NCBI GenBank assembly: GCA_009746045.1
Contig: RPFO01000015.1
Span: 1,954,998 to 2,018,997 of the forward strand
DNA: 64,000 bases
Reading direction: 5' to 3'
From: Mesostigma viride
Taxonomy: Eukaryota > Streptophyta > Mesostigmatophyceae > Mesostigmatales > Mesostigmataceae
Shown: positions 54,122-64,000 of the stretch, piece by piece
Layout of the letters: the number at the start of each line of letters is the position of its first letter
Numbering within the stretch: position 1 is the first letter of the stretch
Program-made: the position numbers and the translations under genes
Notes under the pieces: model-generated
What the model was told of the DNA's origin: nothing
What the model saw: the letters and a program-made list of their open reading frames with translations, nothing else
Databases searched by the model: none

Positions 54122-54179
<58 letters not shown>

Positions 54180-57100
54180 GCAGCAGCAGCAGCATGAATG
54201 GCCACGACAGCAACCGCGGGAATAGCAACGTGAACGGCAACAGTGGTAATAATGCCAACAACGGCACCAGCACCGTGACCAGCGCGGGCGGGGCGCCAGG
54301 TGGCGGCCGGTCCAAGGAGCCCCGCGTGGATGTGGATCGGCGCAAGCGCGTGCGGCACATCAAGGGGTGGGTCGTCTTCAAGAGCAACAACAACAATAAC
54401 AATGGGTTTAACAACAATGGGCCGGAGGGGGCCAAGGGGGGGGTTGATGAGGCGGCTGCCCGAGGGGGTCGGCGCGAAGAACGGCCCTCCAACCATGCCA
54501 CGAAGAACCATACTTCTGGCGAAGCAGATCACGCCGGCACGTGTGCAGCCTCCTCTCAAGCGCAGAGCAAGGAGGGGGGGGAAGCCGCGGTGGCCCAAGC
54601 AAAGGTGGGCGCGGGCAACGGGGGTACCATTGCGTCGGCGGGCGCGGGCCGGCCGTCGTCGAGCGCGGTGGGCGGTGGCACAGAGGCGCAGGGCACGCAC
54701 GATGGCGCCGCACATGGGTCGAACGCGGGCGGCAGCAACCAGCACAACGGCAACGGCAGCAGCCACGGGAACAATAACCATGGGAATGGGGGGGATGGCC
54801 ATGAGCCGGGCGCCAGCAGTGACGGGGGGCATTCGTCGCACACCGCCGAGTACCAGCATGTGAGTTGCAGTGTTGCTAAATGTCGACATTGGTTCTTGTT
54901 TTCACAGTTGGCATCGCGGTTGGCATCGCGTTCCTGATCGTCCCACTTTCCATCCATCCAATTTTTCATTATTCATCCATCCAGTCCCCTTCACGAGTCA
55001 TCCATTCTCCGTTCAGGATTCCTCCGTCCATCCACAGATTGCACGTAAGGTCATGTCACCCATGTCCGTCTCTCTTTGGCCCATCCTTCCCGTACGCCCG
55101 CACCCAGCTAATGGACAAGGACCTTCCTCGCCCTTGCCGTGTGTCTCTCTCCTTGTTGTGTGGGCGCCAGCTGACCGACAAGGACCTTGCTTGTGCTTGC
55201 CTTGTGTTTCACTCCCTGTTGCATGTGTGCCAGCTGACCGACAAGGACTTACGGCTTCTCAAGCGCAAGCAGGCCAATCGGGAGTCGGCGCGCCGCTCCA
55301 AACTGCGCAAAAAGGTGAGGAAGAAGATCCGCTACTGTGCTATCTGTTGCGGTTGCTATCTATTGCTGTTGCTATCTGTTGCTGCTGCTATCTTTTGCGT
55401 GTTGCTATCTGTTGCTGTTGCTATCTATTGCATGTCTCAAGGCTGCTCGTCTTGTTGCTGCTTCTCTTATGTGCTGCTATTTCAGTCTCACAATTGCCTT
55501 TGCTGCTCATCGCGCTTTTGGCTGCTGCGCGCGTGCCCACAGGAGGAGAGCGAGGGCCTGAGCATGAAGGCCAAGTCGCTGGAGCTGGAAGGGCAGGCGC
55601 TGCGACAGGTGAGGGGGCGCGGTGATGCGGATGATGGTCATGTAAGAGTGTAAGATTGTTTCCCTCTTTCAGCCCCACGCTTGGCAAGAGATGCCCGCTG
55701 CTGATTCACCATGCGTGATGCATTGCCTGCCTTGTGTTGCCCTTCCCCCTGTTGTTCCTCGCCCATGTCCCCCTGTCGTTCATCGCTGGTGTCCATCGGT
55801 TCCATCCCATGCAGGAGCTGCTGTCCCTCCAGTCCCTCTGCAACTCGCTGGTGGTGGAGAACCGATCGCTGCAGCTGGAGGTGGGTGATTGTAACGGGGT
55901 GCCTTGCAAAGCAGCAGCACAGTGACGAGTGGTGGATGTGGGTGCCGTGCTTTGGTGGGTGTGAGGTAGGCTTGCGACCCGCACGCATGTGTCATTGCTT
56001 TTTCGTGCGTGTTCGACGGAAATAATCACCAACCCTGGCCGTTTCCCTGATGCTTCCACCCCCGTGCCCGAGCCCCCCCCCCAGATGTCCCCCGCCCCAA
56101 GATGCGTGGGTAAGGGGATTTTATCAACATCTACCCATTTCCCTACTTGTTGCCCCCCCACACACACACACCTCAACCCACAAGATGCGTGGGTAATTTA
56201 GTCCTCAATTCCCCTATTTGTGCCCCCCTCCCGTCCACACACACACACACACACACACAGACAGACAGGCACCTGCACACAAACACACACGCACAGGCTT
56301 GCACACACACACACACACACCAAACTAGGCATCAGCCCTAACCATTTTGGCCTCCTTGTCCCAACCACCCCATCCCCCCAACCACCCTTTTTGCACCCCA
56401 CCCCCCACCCCCCACCCCCACTCGCCCAGATGCGTGCGCGGTGCGGCGACCTGCTCCCCCCTGCCATCATGGAGAACAGCGTGACCGCCGCCATCGCCGC
56501 CACGCTGACCGGCAACGGGGGGCTCGCCAACAACCTCAGCAATGGCCCCTGCAACGATGTCCTGCGCATGCTGCTCGGCGCGGCCGCGTCCGGGACCGGC
56601 CCCGGTGCGGCGTCACTCCCCCCTCACCAGCACCAGCACAGCGCGAGCGACGGCAGTTCCACCAGCAGCAGCCACACCGCCCAGAGGGAGCACGAGCGGG
56701 GGGGGATGTCCAACCTGGGCGGCACCAGCAACAACAGCAATGCTTGCAACAGCGGGCTGACTGCCCCAGGCCTCCCCTATGCATCCTGCGGGAGCAAGGA
56801 GGCTATGGCCGGTGGCGCCAACAGTCACATCCATTCGGCCAACCCGATGAGATCGGCCTCCTCCCCCCGGTCTGCCTGCAAGCGTGAAGGGTCCCTGGGG
56901 GACGAACCCGCCGCCGTGTCCAGCGGCAACAAGCCCTGCGGGGGGGACTACAATAACAACAATAACGCCATCGACCGCAACTTTGCCGGTGACACCCACC
57001 ACCGGATGGCCCCCTCGGGCGGCTTTGTCGTCCGCCCCACGCCGGCGTCCTGCTCCGCTTCTGGCGGCCGAGGTGTTGGCCCCGTGGGCTCGCGCGTTGC

Positions 57101-58652
57101 GTTACCTGCTGACACACGCGATGCCCAGGAGGGGGCAGCCGCGGCTATTGCGTTTACCAGCGGAAACCGGGTTCCCGGTTCCCCCCTGGGGGCCGTGTCC
57201 GCGGTCCTGGCAACACCGTCACCCCTCGCGCGCATGGGCTCGTCCTCGTGCGGCGACGCGGTGGCGACGGCAATGGATCGCGATGCCTCCGCCGGCTCCA
57301 AGGCGCGGGATACTTGGGACGGATTCTCCTCGCCACCATTCGCGCCCGGGAAGGTGTTTGCGTGGGCTTTCTCCCCAGGGGGGCTACCTGCCAGCGGCTG
57401 CGTTGCTGCCACGGCTGTGTTGCCGATGCGAGGATGGGCACTGGGTGATGCATCGCGGCCGCGGGGGGCTGATAGCCCGGAGGAGGGTGTTGCCTGGGGA
57501 GGCAAGGGTAGCGGGAGGCAAGGTGCGGGGGGGCACGGTCATGAGGACAAGGCAGGCGGCGTCAGCTTGACGGCAGAGGATGCGGCGGCCGCGGAGGTGC
57601 TGATGTCAGCGTCCGGTAGCCGCAGTGGCGCGCTCCACTACGCCAACGGCCACAAGAGCAATGGCATGGGTGGTGGCCCGGAGGCAGGTGAGGGAAAGGG
57701 GCAGGACGGCAAGGGCGTCCACGCTAGGCAAGAGATGCACGCGTGCAGTGGGGGCGTGGAGGGTGCGGCAGCCCCGCCTGCGCGCAAGCGGCAGCGGAGG
57801 CGGTCGGGGTTGGAGGGGGATGCCGCCAGCATCAAAGCAAACGGACCCGTCTCAGCGAATGCATGCACCCAGGGAGTGACAACGTCAGCCCATGGAAATG
57901 CCACCGCGGCGACCAGCGGTGGCCTCGGTCGCCCGGTTGCGGGGGGTAGCGTCTCCGCGGCCGCACCCACCATGCTCGCTTGCGGGGGTGGCAGCGTGAC
58001 AGGTGGTGGCATCGGGGGCTCTGCTCTGTCCTCGCTGGCGCGCCAGCCGAGCGCCGCATGGGCGTGCGCCAGCAGCTGTGGCAGCGTCGGTGGTGCGGTG
58101 GCCCGAGCGGGATGCCATGACTCCTCGACTGGTGCCCTGGCCCACAATACCACCAATGGCCACGACAGCGGCAGCAGCAACCTTGGCCTTCATGCGATCG
58201 CTTTACACGGCCAAGATGGGTACAGTGCGAAGGAGGGCAGTAACCACGGGGGCTCGCTCTCGTCCCCCTCTGGCCCCAACCAAGCCGTGGAGGCAGCGGC
58301 AGCGGCGCGCCTCGAGCGCAGCATGGGCATGCCTTCGCAGCCCATGGGGTCCACCTCCAGCTGGATCGCGTCGGCCTGCAACGGGGATCCCGCCACGCAC
58401 GCAACCAGCAGCGGCGGCACCACCAGCAGCAGCAACGGGCAGCTCTTCTTCCCCACCCCTTGCCGCAGCGGGGGTGCCTTCTCCCCTTTTGTGTCGGGGT
58501 CGGTCGTTCGGCCGGTTGCATCGGTGGCGGTGCGGTGCGGCGAAGTGGGCGGTGTCGTCGCCAGTAGCCACGGTGGAGTGGCCCAGGGTTGTGCCGGGGA
58601 GGGCCAGGCGCTTTCTATGCCGATCGACAGGGACGCCAAGACGGGGGCGTGA
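52745..58652 (+). CDS. G-box-type bZIP transcription factor, about 1,516 residues
   Basis: Five exons: 52,745-54,859; 55,234-55,314; 55,543-55,608; 55,815-55,880; 56,430-58,652. All are phase 0 with GTGAGT, GTGAGG, GTGAGG and GTGGGT donors. The basic region KRKQANRESARRSKLRKK (exon 2) matches plant G-box-binding factors and would bind ACGT-core DNA in the nucleus. The zipper in exons 3-4 has six leucines in exact heptads. The N-terminal 705 residues are Ala/Ser/Gly/Pro-rich with a run of about 20 Asn (54,121-54,180). The C-terminal 740 residues are Gly/Ser/Ala/Asn-rich. Plant G-box factors are usually some 300-400 residues, so this one is several times longer, all in disordered flanks. Start: the first in-frame ATG of the open frame; MPSL at about 52,814 is an alternative. 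Confidence 0.85.
54860..55233 (+). repeat. Intron 1 with decoy copies of the exon 2 start
   Basis: Two upstream segments, near 55,085-55,115 and 55,168-55,186, repeat CAGCT(G/A)A..GACAAGGAC, the sequence of the real exon 2 border (55,231-55,251). The spacing is about 65-80 bp. Confidence 0.6.
55234..55880 (+). CDS. bZIP core: basic region and leucine zipper (exons 2-4)
   Basis: Exon 2 encodes LTDKDLRLLKRKQANRESAR and the rest of the basic region to RKK. Exon 3 encodes EESEGLSMKAKSLELEGQAL to RQ. Exon 4 encodes ELLSLQSLCNSLVVENRSLQ to LE. Each exon is a whole number of codons (27, 22, 22). The invariant Asn is present; the position nine on, usually Arg, is Lys. Confidence 0.9.
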
Positions 58653-59829
58653 GGGGAATTTCTTTACTACATTTACTCTTCCCTGCCCCATGGAGTCGGT
58701 CTGGGGGGAATCGGTTGGTCACATCATTCGATGGAACTTACTATCTCATCCCCATGATATCATCCCATGCCTCCCGAGGGGAACGGCTTTTGTTTCTCTG
58801 ACGGCCTGCCGATTTTGGAGCAAGGGGAACAGGCAGCAGCGGAGGACCAGGAGGGGTGGGCGATGCCAGGTGGAGTGGGCAAAATGGGGTGGGCACGTGA
58901 GCGGGCACCGCGGGATGGTAATGGGCCGTGTGGGTTAGAAAAGTGACCAGGCGAGGAAAAGGGGTGGCCCCCATGTGCTTGCTTGGAACCTGGGTCTCTC
59001 GCCTTGTCTCTCGCGCGGTCACGTCCATGCCCTCTCGTCCGGTCGAGCCCTCTTGCGCGGTCACGAGCAAGCCGTTCGCTTTTCATAATCGGCCCCGTCC
59101 CACAGGCAGCGAGATGAACGCTGCGACTTGGTGGTGTGGGAAACCGGCCTGTAAACACTGTACGTAGCGAGGAAACACGGTAGTCAGGGGTAGGGGCAGC
59201 GGGGGATGCTGTTCCGATGCGCAGCGTTGCGCGTGTGGCGTCCTAGCAGTTGTGTTTGCTTGCAGCCGGGGTGTCAGCGGAGCGGACACCTCAGAGATGG
59301 CAGCAGGACTAACTCTTGGGATTGCCAGCAGTTATGTACCACAAAAAAAAGGGGGCCTTGCGAAGCCGTAGCATGCCCACTGGGGACTTCTGCGGTTGAA
59401 AGGGTCCCGGTAGGATTAGAGCGTGGGACTTTTGGCGGTGGAAATGGCAGCGTTGCCAGGCATCCGATGTTGGATTGGGGAAGAGTGTTGATGCCCGTAA
59501 AACTGCGGCTGAATAGCTTGGATACTAGCTGGCAACCCTGCCTTGTCGTTGCTGCACTTTTAGATGAGGGTATATTGTGCGGGGCATAGGTCTGTACTTG
59601 TAATCCCCGGGTAGAGAGCAGTTGGTGTATCTGCTGATTAGAGACTACCCTCTATCCCTGGGTTAGTTAATCCCTGGGGTAATATGACTAACTTATTTGT
59701 GTAGGCTAGTTGTTTGCATAGCTCTAGGTATTTGATGAATGCATTTTCTAATTAGTATGTATCTCAATTCCAATGTGTATGACCTAATTTCATTCATGCA
59801 TGTGACTATCTCCAGGAATTAAATGAAAT
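58653..59829 (+). other. 3' region of the bZIP gene, no further gene
   Basis: Probably 3' untranslated sequence followed by spacer. Open frames here are short and lack protein features. Confidence 0.4.
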
Positions 59830-59988
59830 AGGAACATATCTCCGTTGGGAGTACATGTAGCACATATCCCTGACTGTCATGGCTGTATTTGTCGCGCGCC
59901 GGTTGATGGAGGAGGTGCGTCGCCTTCGCCCTGATGGTTTGCCGCTGGTCTTCATTTTTGTCGACTATATCAAGGCCTTTGACACGGT

Positions 59989-60121
59989 TGTTAGATAGAT
60001 GTAGTATTTAGCCAATGTAGATAGATTAGACCGGTAGGAATGTGTGCGCCCATCCATCCATTCATCGGGGTTAATGCTCCGTGACTCCCCAACGGGAGCA
60101 CGAGTCTAATTAATTAATTAA
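59989..60121 (+). mobile_element. 133-bp insertion with (TTAA)n tail
   Basis: Flanked by TTTGACACGGT at 59,978-59,988 and 60,122-60,132. Ends in ATTAATTAATTAA after ACTCCCCAACGGGAGCACGA, like the 3' ends of the local LINEs. A short retroposed copy. Confidence 0.85.
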
Positions 60122-60349
60122 TTTGACACGGTCCTCTGGGAGGCTCTTTGGGCCATCCTAGCTCTGGACCGGGTACCACCAGCGTTTATTGCTGCCATTC
60201 GTCGACTGTATGAGGGCTCACAGGCAGTAGTGTGGACTGCGGAAGGCACCACCCCACCATTCCCCCTTCCTTCACCACGGGGTGTGGCAAGGTTGTGTCC
60301 TGTCCCCATATCCGTTCATTATTGTCGTGGATCACGTCATGCGCCGGGC

Positions 60350-60608
60350 TCTTGCTTGGACTGCTATGCAGGACAAGCAGAGGTGGAAGACCATTGTCCA
60401 GGCTCATACGCCCGCCCCTGTGGGCAAGCCCCCTCCCCCCAAGCGGAAGGGGCGCTTTGCTGAGTAGAATAGGTAGGGTTTTCAAGATTAGATATTAGCT
60501 TAGAGTTAGATTAGTTCGGTTTTGCGGCTTTGTCCCCCCTCCATCCATCCACGGGAATACGTGCTACATGATCTCCCAACGGAGTCATGTTATAACTTAA
60601 TTAATTTA
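60350..60608 (+). mobile_element. 259-bp 5'-truncated LINE 3' end
   Basis: Flanked by ATGCGCCGGGC at 60,339-60,349 and 60,609-60,619. Encodes the LINE C-terminus (WTAMQDKQRWKTIVQAHTPA ... stop), then a 3' untranslated region with CATGATCTCCCAACGGAGTC and a TTAATTAATTTA tail. Confidence 0.88.
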
Positions 60609-60655
60609 ATGCGCCGGGCACGTGCGCATTTTACTGCTCTTAACCTGTGTTTTTT

Positions 60656-60710
60656 TACAACGCGATGTATCGCGTTGTAGGGTTAGAACGCGATGTATCG
60701 CGTTGTAATC
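60656..60710. repeat. Pair of near-palindromes AACGCGATGTATCGCGTT
   Basis: Two copies about 30 bp apart, each an 8-bp perfect stem around GT, between the LINE fragment end and AT-rich spacer. Function unknown. Confidence 0.75.
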
Positions 60711-60844
60711 TGACACGTGGCAGAAACAGTAGATACGAGATTTTCGGTCTGAAACTTGGTGGACGGCCTCCTTACATCCCGTAGAACTCAAGAAAAAATC
60801 CTGGTATTTTTTGGATTTCTTTTTGTGACAGCTGCAAACAAATA

Positions 60845-61200
60845 TTAATTAATTAATTAAATCAACATCACTCCGTTGGGAGTAAATGTAGCACATATCC
60901 CTGACTAGATATAGCTTAGAGTTAGGTTAGTTCGATTACGCGGCCTCCTCCACACCACCCATCCAACCTGGAATATGTGCTACATGATCTCCCAACGGAG
61001 ACATGTTATAATTTAATTTAATTTAATTTTTTTTAATATCCCTGAGAAGGGGCATTAAAAATTAAATTAAATTAAATTAAATTATAACATGCCTCCGTGG
61101 GGAGGTCATGTAGCACATATTCCATGATGGATGGGGTGGAGGAAGCCGCGTGATCGAGCTATACTAACTCTAAGCTATCTAGAAAATCCTAACTACACTA
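60845..61200. repeat. Tail-to-tail LINE 3' ends
   Basis: A plus-oriented LINE 3' end (about 60,905-61,044, ending in (TTTAA)n) faces the minus-oriented 3' end of the large LINE (from 61,050). Together they form an inverted repeat centred near 61,050. A further minus-oriented 3' end lies at about 60,845-60,904, and a similar scrap at 59,836-59,875. Confidence 0.75.
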
Positions 61201-63716
61201 CTCATCAAAACTCCTCCTCCGCTTGGGGGGAGGTGGCTTGCCCACAGGGTCGGGCGTGTGCGCCTTGACAATCTTCTTCCACCGCGTCTTGTCCTGCATG
61301 ACAGTCCAAAGACAGGAGAGAGAGTGGATGCGGTGCTCAAACTGGGCTGGGACCACTAGGTCGTCCAGCAACATCTGAACGTAGTTCGTGACAGGTTTCC
61401 CAACCCGTTTGGGAATGTCCGCGGGGCCAGGCCAGGTCAGAATGTGCCGCCCTGGCTGGCCAAGCCGCTGGGGGCCGGCCAGACCGAGGGTGGTGTCGAC
61501 CTGGCTGGTGCGGGCAAGGTGTCCTACAAATGCTATCCTACGCTGCCTAATCTCGTCCGAAACACGAGGCATGCCATGATACAAAGACTCTGATGACGGA
61601 CGCTCGGAAAAACCAACGTTAAGGACCTGTCGGAGCATCCTGTAAACCGTGCCGTCTAGCCTAGCTGCCAGTTTGGGTGGGAGGGTCCACGCCTCGGCGC
61701 CATACGTGAGCACCGTGAGGACGAGGACCTTGAAGAGCATGCGCTTGCGGTGCCCGCCCAGGCCCTTCGAGCGCCAGTAGGGTGTGAGCGAACGGAGCTT
61801 GGCCCAGGCAAGGCCGATGCGGGTGTCCACATCGTCGGCGGTGTCAGGAAGCCAGCTCCCCAACAGCTTGAAGCGGTCGCGGAACCGGACCTCCGTCCCA
61901 TCGAGCAGGCGCGGCAGCGGTGGTTTACTGGAGGCCCCAATCACCATCGCCTCGGTTTTGACACTAATCTCCAACCCCACCGCCCGCGCCTCCAGGCCCA
62001 GGCAGTCCAGCCAGGTCTGAATGTGCTCGGGGCTCTCGATGAGGGTGGTATCATCCGCATAAATCAGGTCGGCAAGGCGGTAACCAGGTCTAACCCCGCC
62101 GTGCTCTTTCACGTTAAGGATGTCCAAGCCTGGCTCAAACCCCTTAAGAGCAGTAAAGCGCGCACGTGCCCGGCGCATGACGTGATCCACGACAATAATG
62201 AACAGGTATGGGGACAGGACACAACCTTGCCACACCCCGTGGTGAAGGGGGAATGGTGGGGTGGTGCCTTCCGCAGTCCGCACTACTGCCTGTGAGCCCT
62301 CATACAGTCGGCGAATGGCAGCAATAAACGCAGGTGGCACCCGATCCAGAGCTAGGATGGCCCAAAGAGCCTCCCAGAGAACCGTGTCAATTTAGGCTTT
62401 GATGTAGTCAACAAAAATGAAGACCAGCGGCAAACTGTCAGGGGGAAGGCGACGCACCTCCTCCATCAATCGGCGCGCGACAAACACAGCCATGACAGTG
62501 TTACGACCACGACGGAAACCCATCTGAGACTCACTGGCCCAGGTGTGGGTCCAGCGCGGCGCGGAGCCTGTGCAGCATCATGCGCATGAAGACCTTCAGC
62601 GCGGCGCTCTGGAGGCAGACACCCCGGTAGTTACCGGGGTCAGCAGCAGAGCCCTTCTTGTACAGCATGACGCGGATGGCCGTCTGCCACTCAGCAGGCG
62701 GAGGCTCGTCAGAGAGCAGGACACGGTTGCAGAACGCCAGCAGAAGGGCCTTAACCGCCAGATCAGGGGTCTTCAGCAGCTCAGCAGAAAGGTGGTCGGC
62801 ACCGACCGCCGCATCGTACCGCAGGCGAGCAAGGGCGCCGTCCAATTCCTTCAAAGTGAAGGGGTGGACGACGTCGTCAGTGGCAAGGCAGCCCTCCTGC
62901 AAGGCGGGGACGTGGTAGTCCGCGGCCGAGGAGGGGGGCGCTGGCGGCGGCGGGGGTCCGGCGACTACCCGAGGCGGGCGGCCGTCTCGGGGTGAAGCGG
63001 CGGGGGGGGGCGCGAGCCCCACCGGTCAAGGAAACATTGTGGGCCAACCAGCGGTCAAGGCTGACCGGCGCCGTGCCGTCCCCCGTGTGCTCCACCGGGG
63101 TGCGCTGCCGCCGGCCGCCGAGCCGGTCGAGGTGGTACCACATGTCCTTGCCCTGGTTGCGAGCCTGGCAGGCCTTGGCATCCGCGATGCACTGGGCCGC
63201 CTCCGCGTCCTGAGCGTGCTCGTAGGCCTCCACAAGGGCGGCCTGGAGCAATGGTTTCTGCAGCGGGTCCCGGTTACGCTTGAGGCGGTGCCGGGCGGCC
63301 AAGACCTTGGGGTCCTGGCGGTAGAGCGGGCCGGGGCGGCGGCGGGGCATGACCGGCAGGTGCCGAGCCGCCAGCAACGGAGCACGGGCCGCAAAGCCCG
63401 CAAAAATGGCGGCGTTGGGGGCACCCTTGTCCAGCTCGTCGACGTCCGCCCGGGCGTCCAGGGCCGACAGGTACTCCTGGCGGCACCGGTTCCGCTCGTG
63501 CTCGGCGTCCGTCCAGTCCTCAGGATCTCCCTTGACCGGGCGTAGAGCAGACCAGTCAGGGCGGACCACTGGGGCGCGGCGCGCGGGGACGTGGAACCGG
63601 AGCCGAAGGGTCGCGCGCACCAACCGGTGGTCAGAGCACACCGTCGGCGTGTCAAACACTCGGGTGTCCAGGACCGAGGTGCACCTGGACTGCCGTACCA
63701 CCACGTAGTCCAAACA
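61055..63716 (-). pseudogene. LINE ORF2 (endonuclease C-terminus, reverse transcriptase), broken
   Basis: Reads from 63,713 to 61,198, followed by a 3' untranslated region and (TTTAA)n tail. Endonuclease end: DYVVVRQSRCTSV ... SDHRLV, the C-terminal motif of apurinic-type endonucleases. Reverse transcriptase: LYKKGSAADPGNYRGVCLQS, HGVWQGCVLSPYLFII and the catalytic LIYADDTTLI. The C-terminal part runs to KPPPPKRRRSFDE. Lesions: a frameshift at the G8 run near 63,005, a 4-base insertion near 62,538 (after DPHLGQ), and a 3-base insertion near 62,395 that makes TAA inside YIKAFDTV. The 5' end is truncated at about 63,716. Confidence 0.88.
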
Positions 63717-64000
63717 GGCCTGACGCGACGGGAGCTATGGCCGACCTACCTCCAGCTCCGGCAGACCAAGGCGGGGCAGCCGGTGTACTGGAAGGGGGCG
63801 GCCATCTACGTCGGCCACAAGCCCTGGCAGGCGACCCCCGCGGCCCCAGCGACTCCAGACGCCCCAGCTTAGGGGAATACAGCAGTAGTAGTGTAGAATA
63901 GATAGACCGTGACCATGTACATGTACGCCTCCTACAGGCACTATACCAGCTGAGCCACGAGCATTATTTAACCATGCATATGTGTGCCTATGATGTGCCA
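63717..64000. other. Unassigned DNA right of the LINE
   Basis: Plus-strand codons from about 63,740 read PTYLQLRQTKAGQPVYWKGA and on to a stop at 63,872, perhaps the end of another element's protein. On the minus strand near 63,935-63,960, TGGCTCAGCTGG fits a tRNA A-box, but no B-box or cloverleaf follows. Confidence 0.35.

Larger units (their letters stand above)
59876..60647 (+). pseudogene. LINE reverse-transcriptase fragment with two nested insertions
   Basis: The coding pieces 59,876-59,988, 60,133-60,349 and 60,620-60,647 match parts of the minus-strand LINE (VFIFVDYIKAFDTV, then LWEALWAILALDRVPPAFIA, then VVDHVMRRA). Two insertions interrupt it, each with an exact 11-bp duplication. 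The copy ends abruptly after the CTGCTCTTAA region. Confidence 0.8.

Noticed and set aside
63905..63962. tRNA gene or SINE head on the minus strand
   Set aside because: An A-box-like TGGCTCAGCTGG is present, but no B-box follows and the anticodon loop lacks the required U.

Overview
The window is eukaryotic nuclear DNA from the green lineage. It has GT-AG introns in phase-0 genes, a G-box-type plant bZIP gene, a copia-class LTR retrotransposon, a LINE, several inverted-repeat DNA elements and very large simple-sequence tracts. A repeat-rich streptophyte alga (Chara-like) is my best guess. The sequence alone does not fix the species.

Layout. 1-6,664: a CTG tract of about 6.1 kb and a CCCTTG tract of 0.52 kb, both forming the C-terminal end of a minus-strand retrotransposon gag gene that continues to 7,887. 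7,888-32,161: a candidate giant DNA transposon of about 24.3 kb, bounded by imperfect inverted repeats of about 70 bp and inserted into that gag gene. The other half of the gag gene lies at 32,162-33,402, and removing the 24.3 kb puts the halves back in one frame. The giant element carries two divergent multi-exon genes. The minus-strand gene (21,054 to 8,178) has nine deduced exons and would encode about 2,440 residues. The plus-strand gene (25,919 to 30,453) has four exons and about 1,026 residues, and encodes a transposase-like protein with an RNase-H-type D/D/HGKG..D core. Between the two lie two facing 30-bp minisatellites and a set of 108-bp repeats. A palindrome, GGTCTCGCTGCAGCGAGACC and variants, recurs about 25 times in introns and flanks of both genes, and I saw it nowhere else in the window. 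The minus-strand gene has been hit by three later elements (493 bp, 2.1 kb, 1.7 kb). Each has short target duplications and each is removable to restore the reading frame.

33,473-40,746: a 5'-damaged copia-class element, with a frameshifted gag, a 1,126-residue pol and a 3' LTR with inverted ends. Its domain order, integrase-protease-RT-RNase H, is unusual. 42,186-44,275: a second copy of the 2.1-kb element found at 12,183. 45,634-49,920: a three-level nest, in which an inverted-repeat element holds a short minus-strand LTR retrotransposon (LTRs 594 bp, target duplication CTCGG), which holds another inverted-repeat element. 50,006-51,042: a non-autonomous Tc1/mariner-like element. 52,745-58,652: the only clear host gene, a five-exon bZIP factor of about 1,516 residues. 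59,830-63,716: LINE copies, including two short insertions nested in a LINE, each with an 11-bp target duplication, and a larger broken minus-strand copy.

Functionally, nearly everything except the bZIP gene is mobile DNA in layers. The most interesting object is the giant element: a transposase gene plus an unrecognised 2.4-kb-codon partner gene under a shared palindromic motif.
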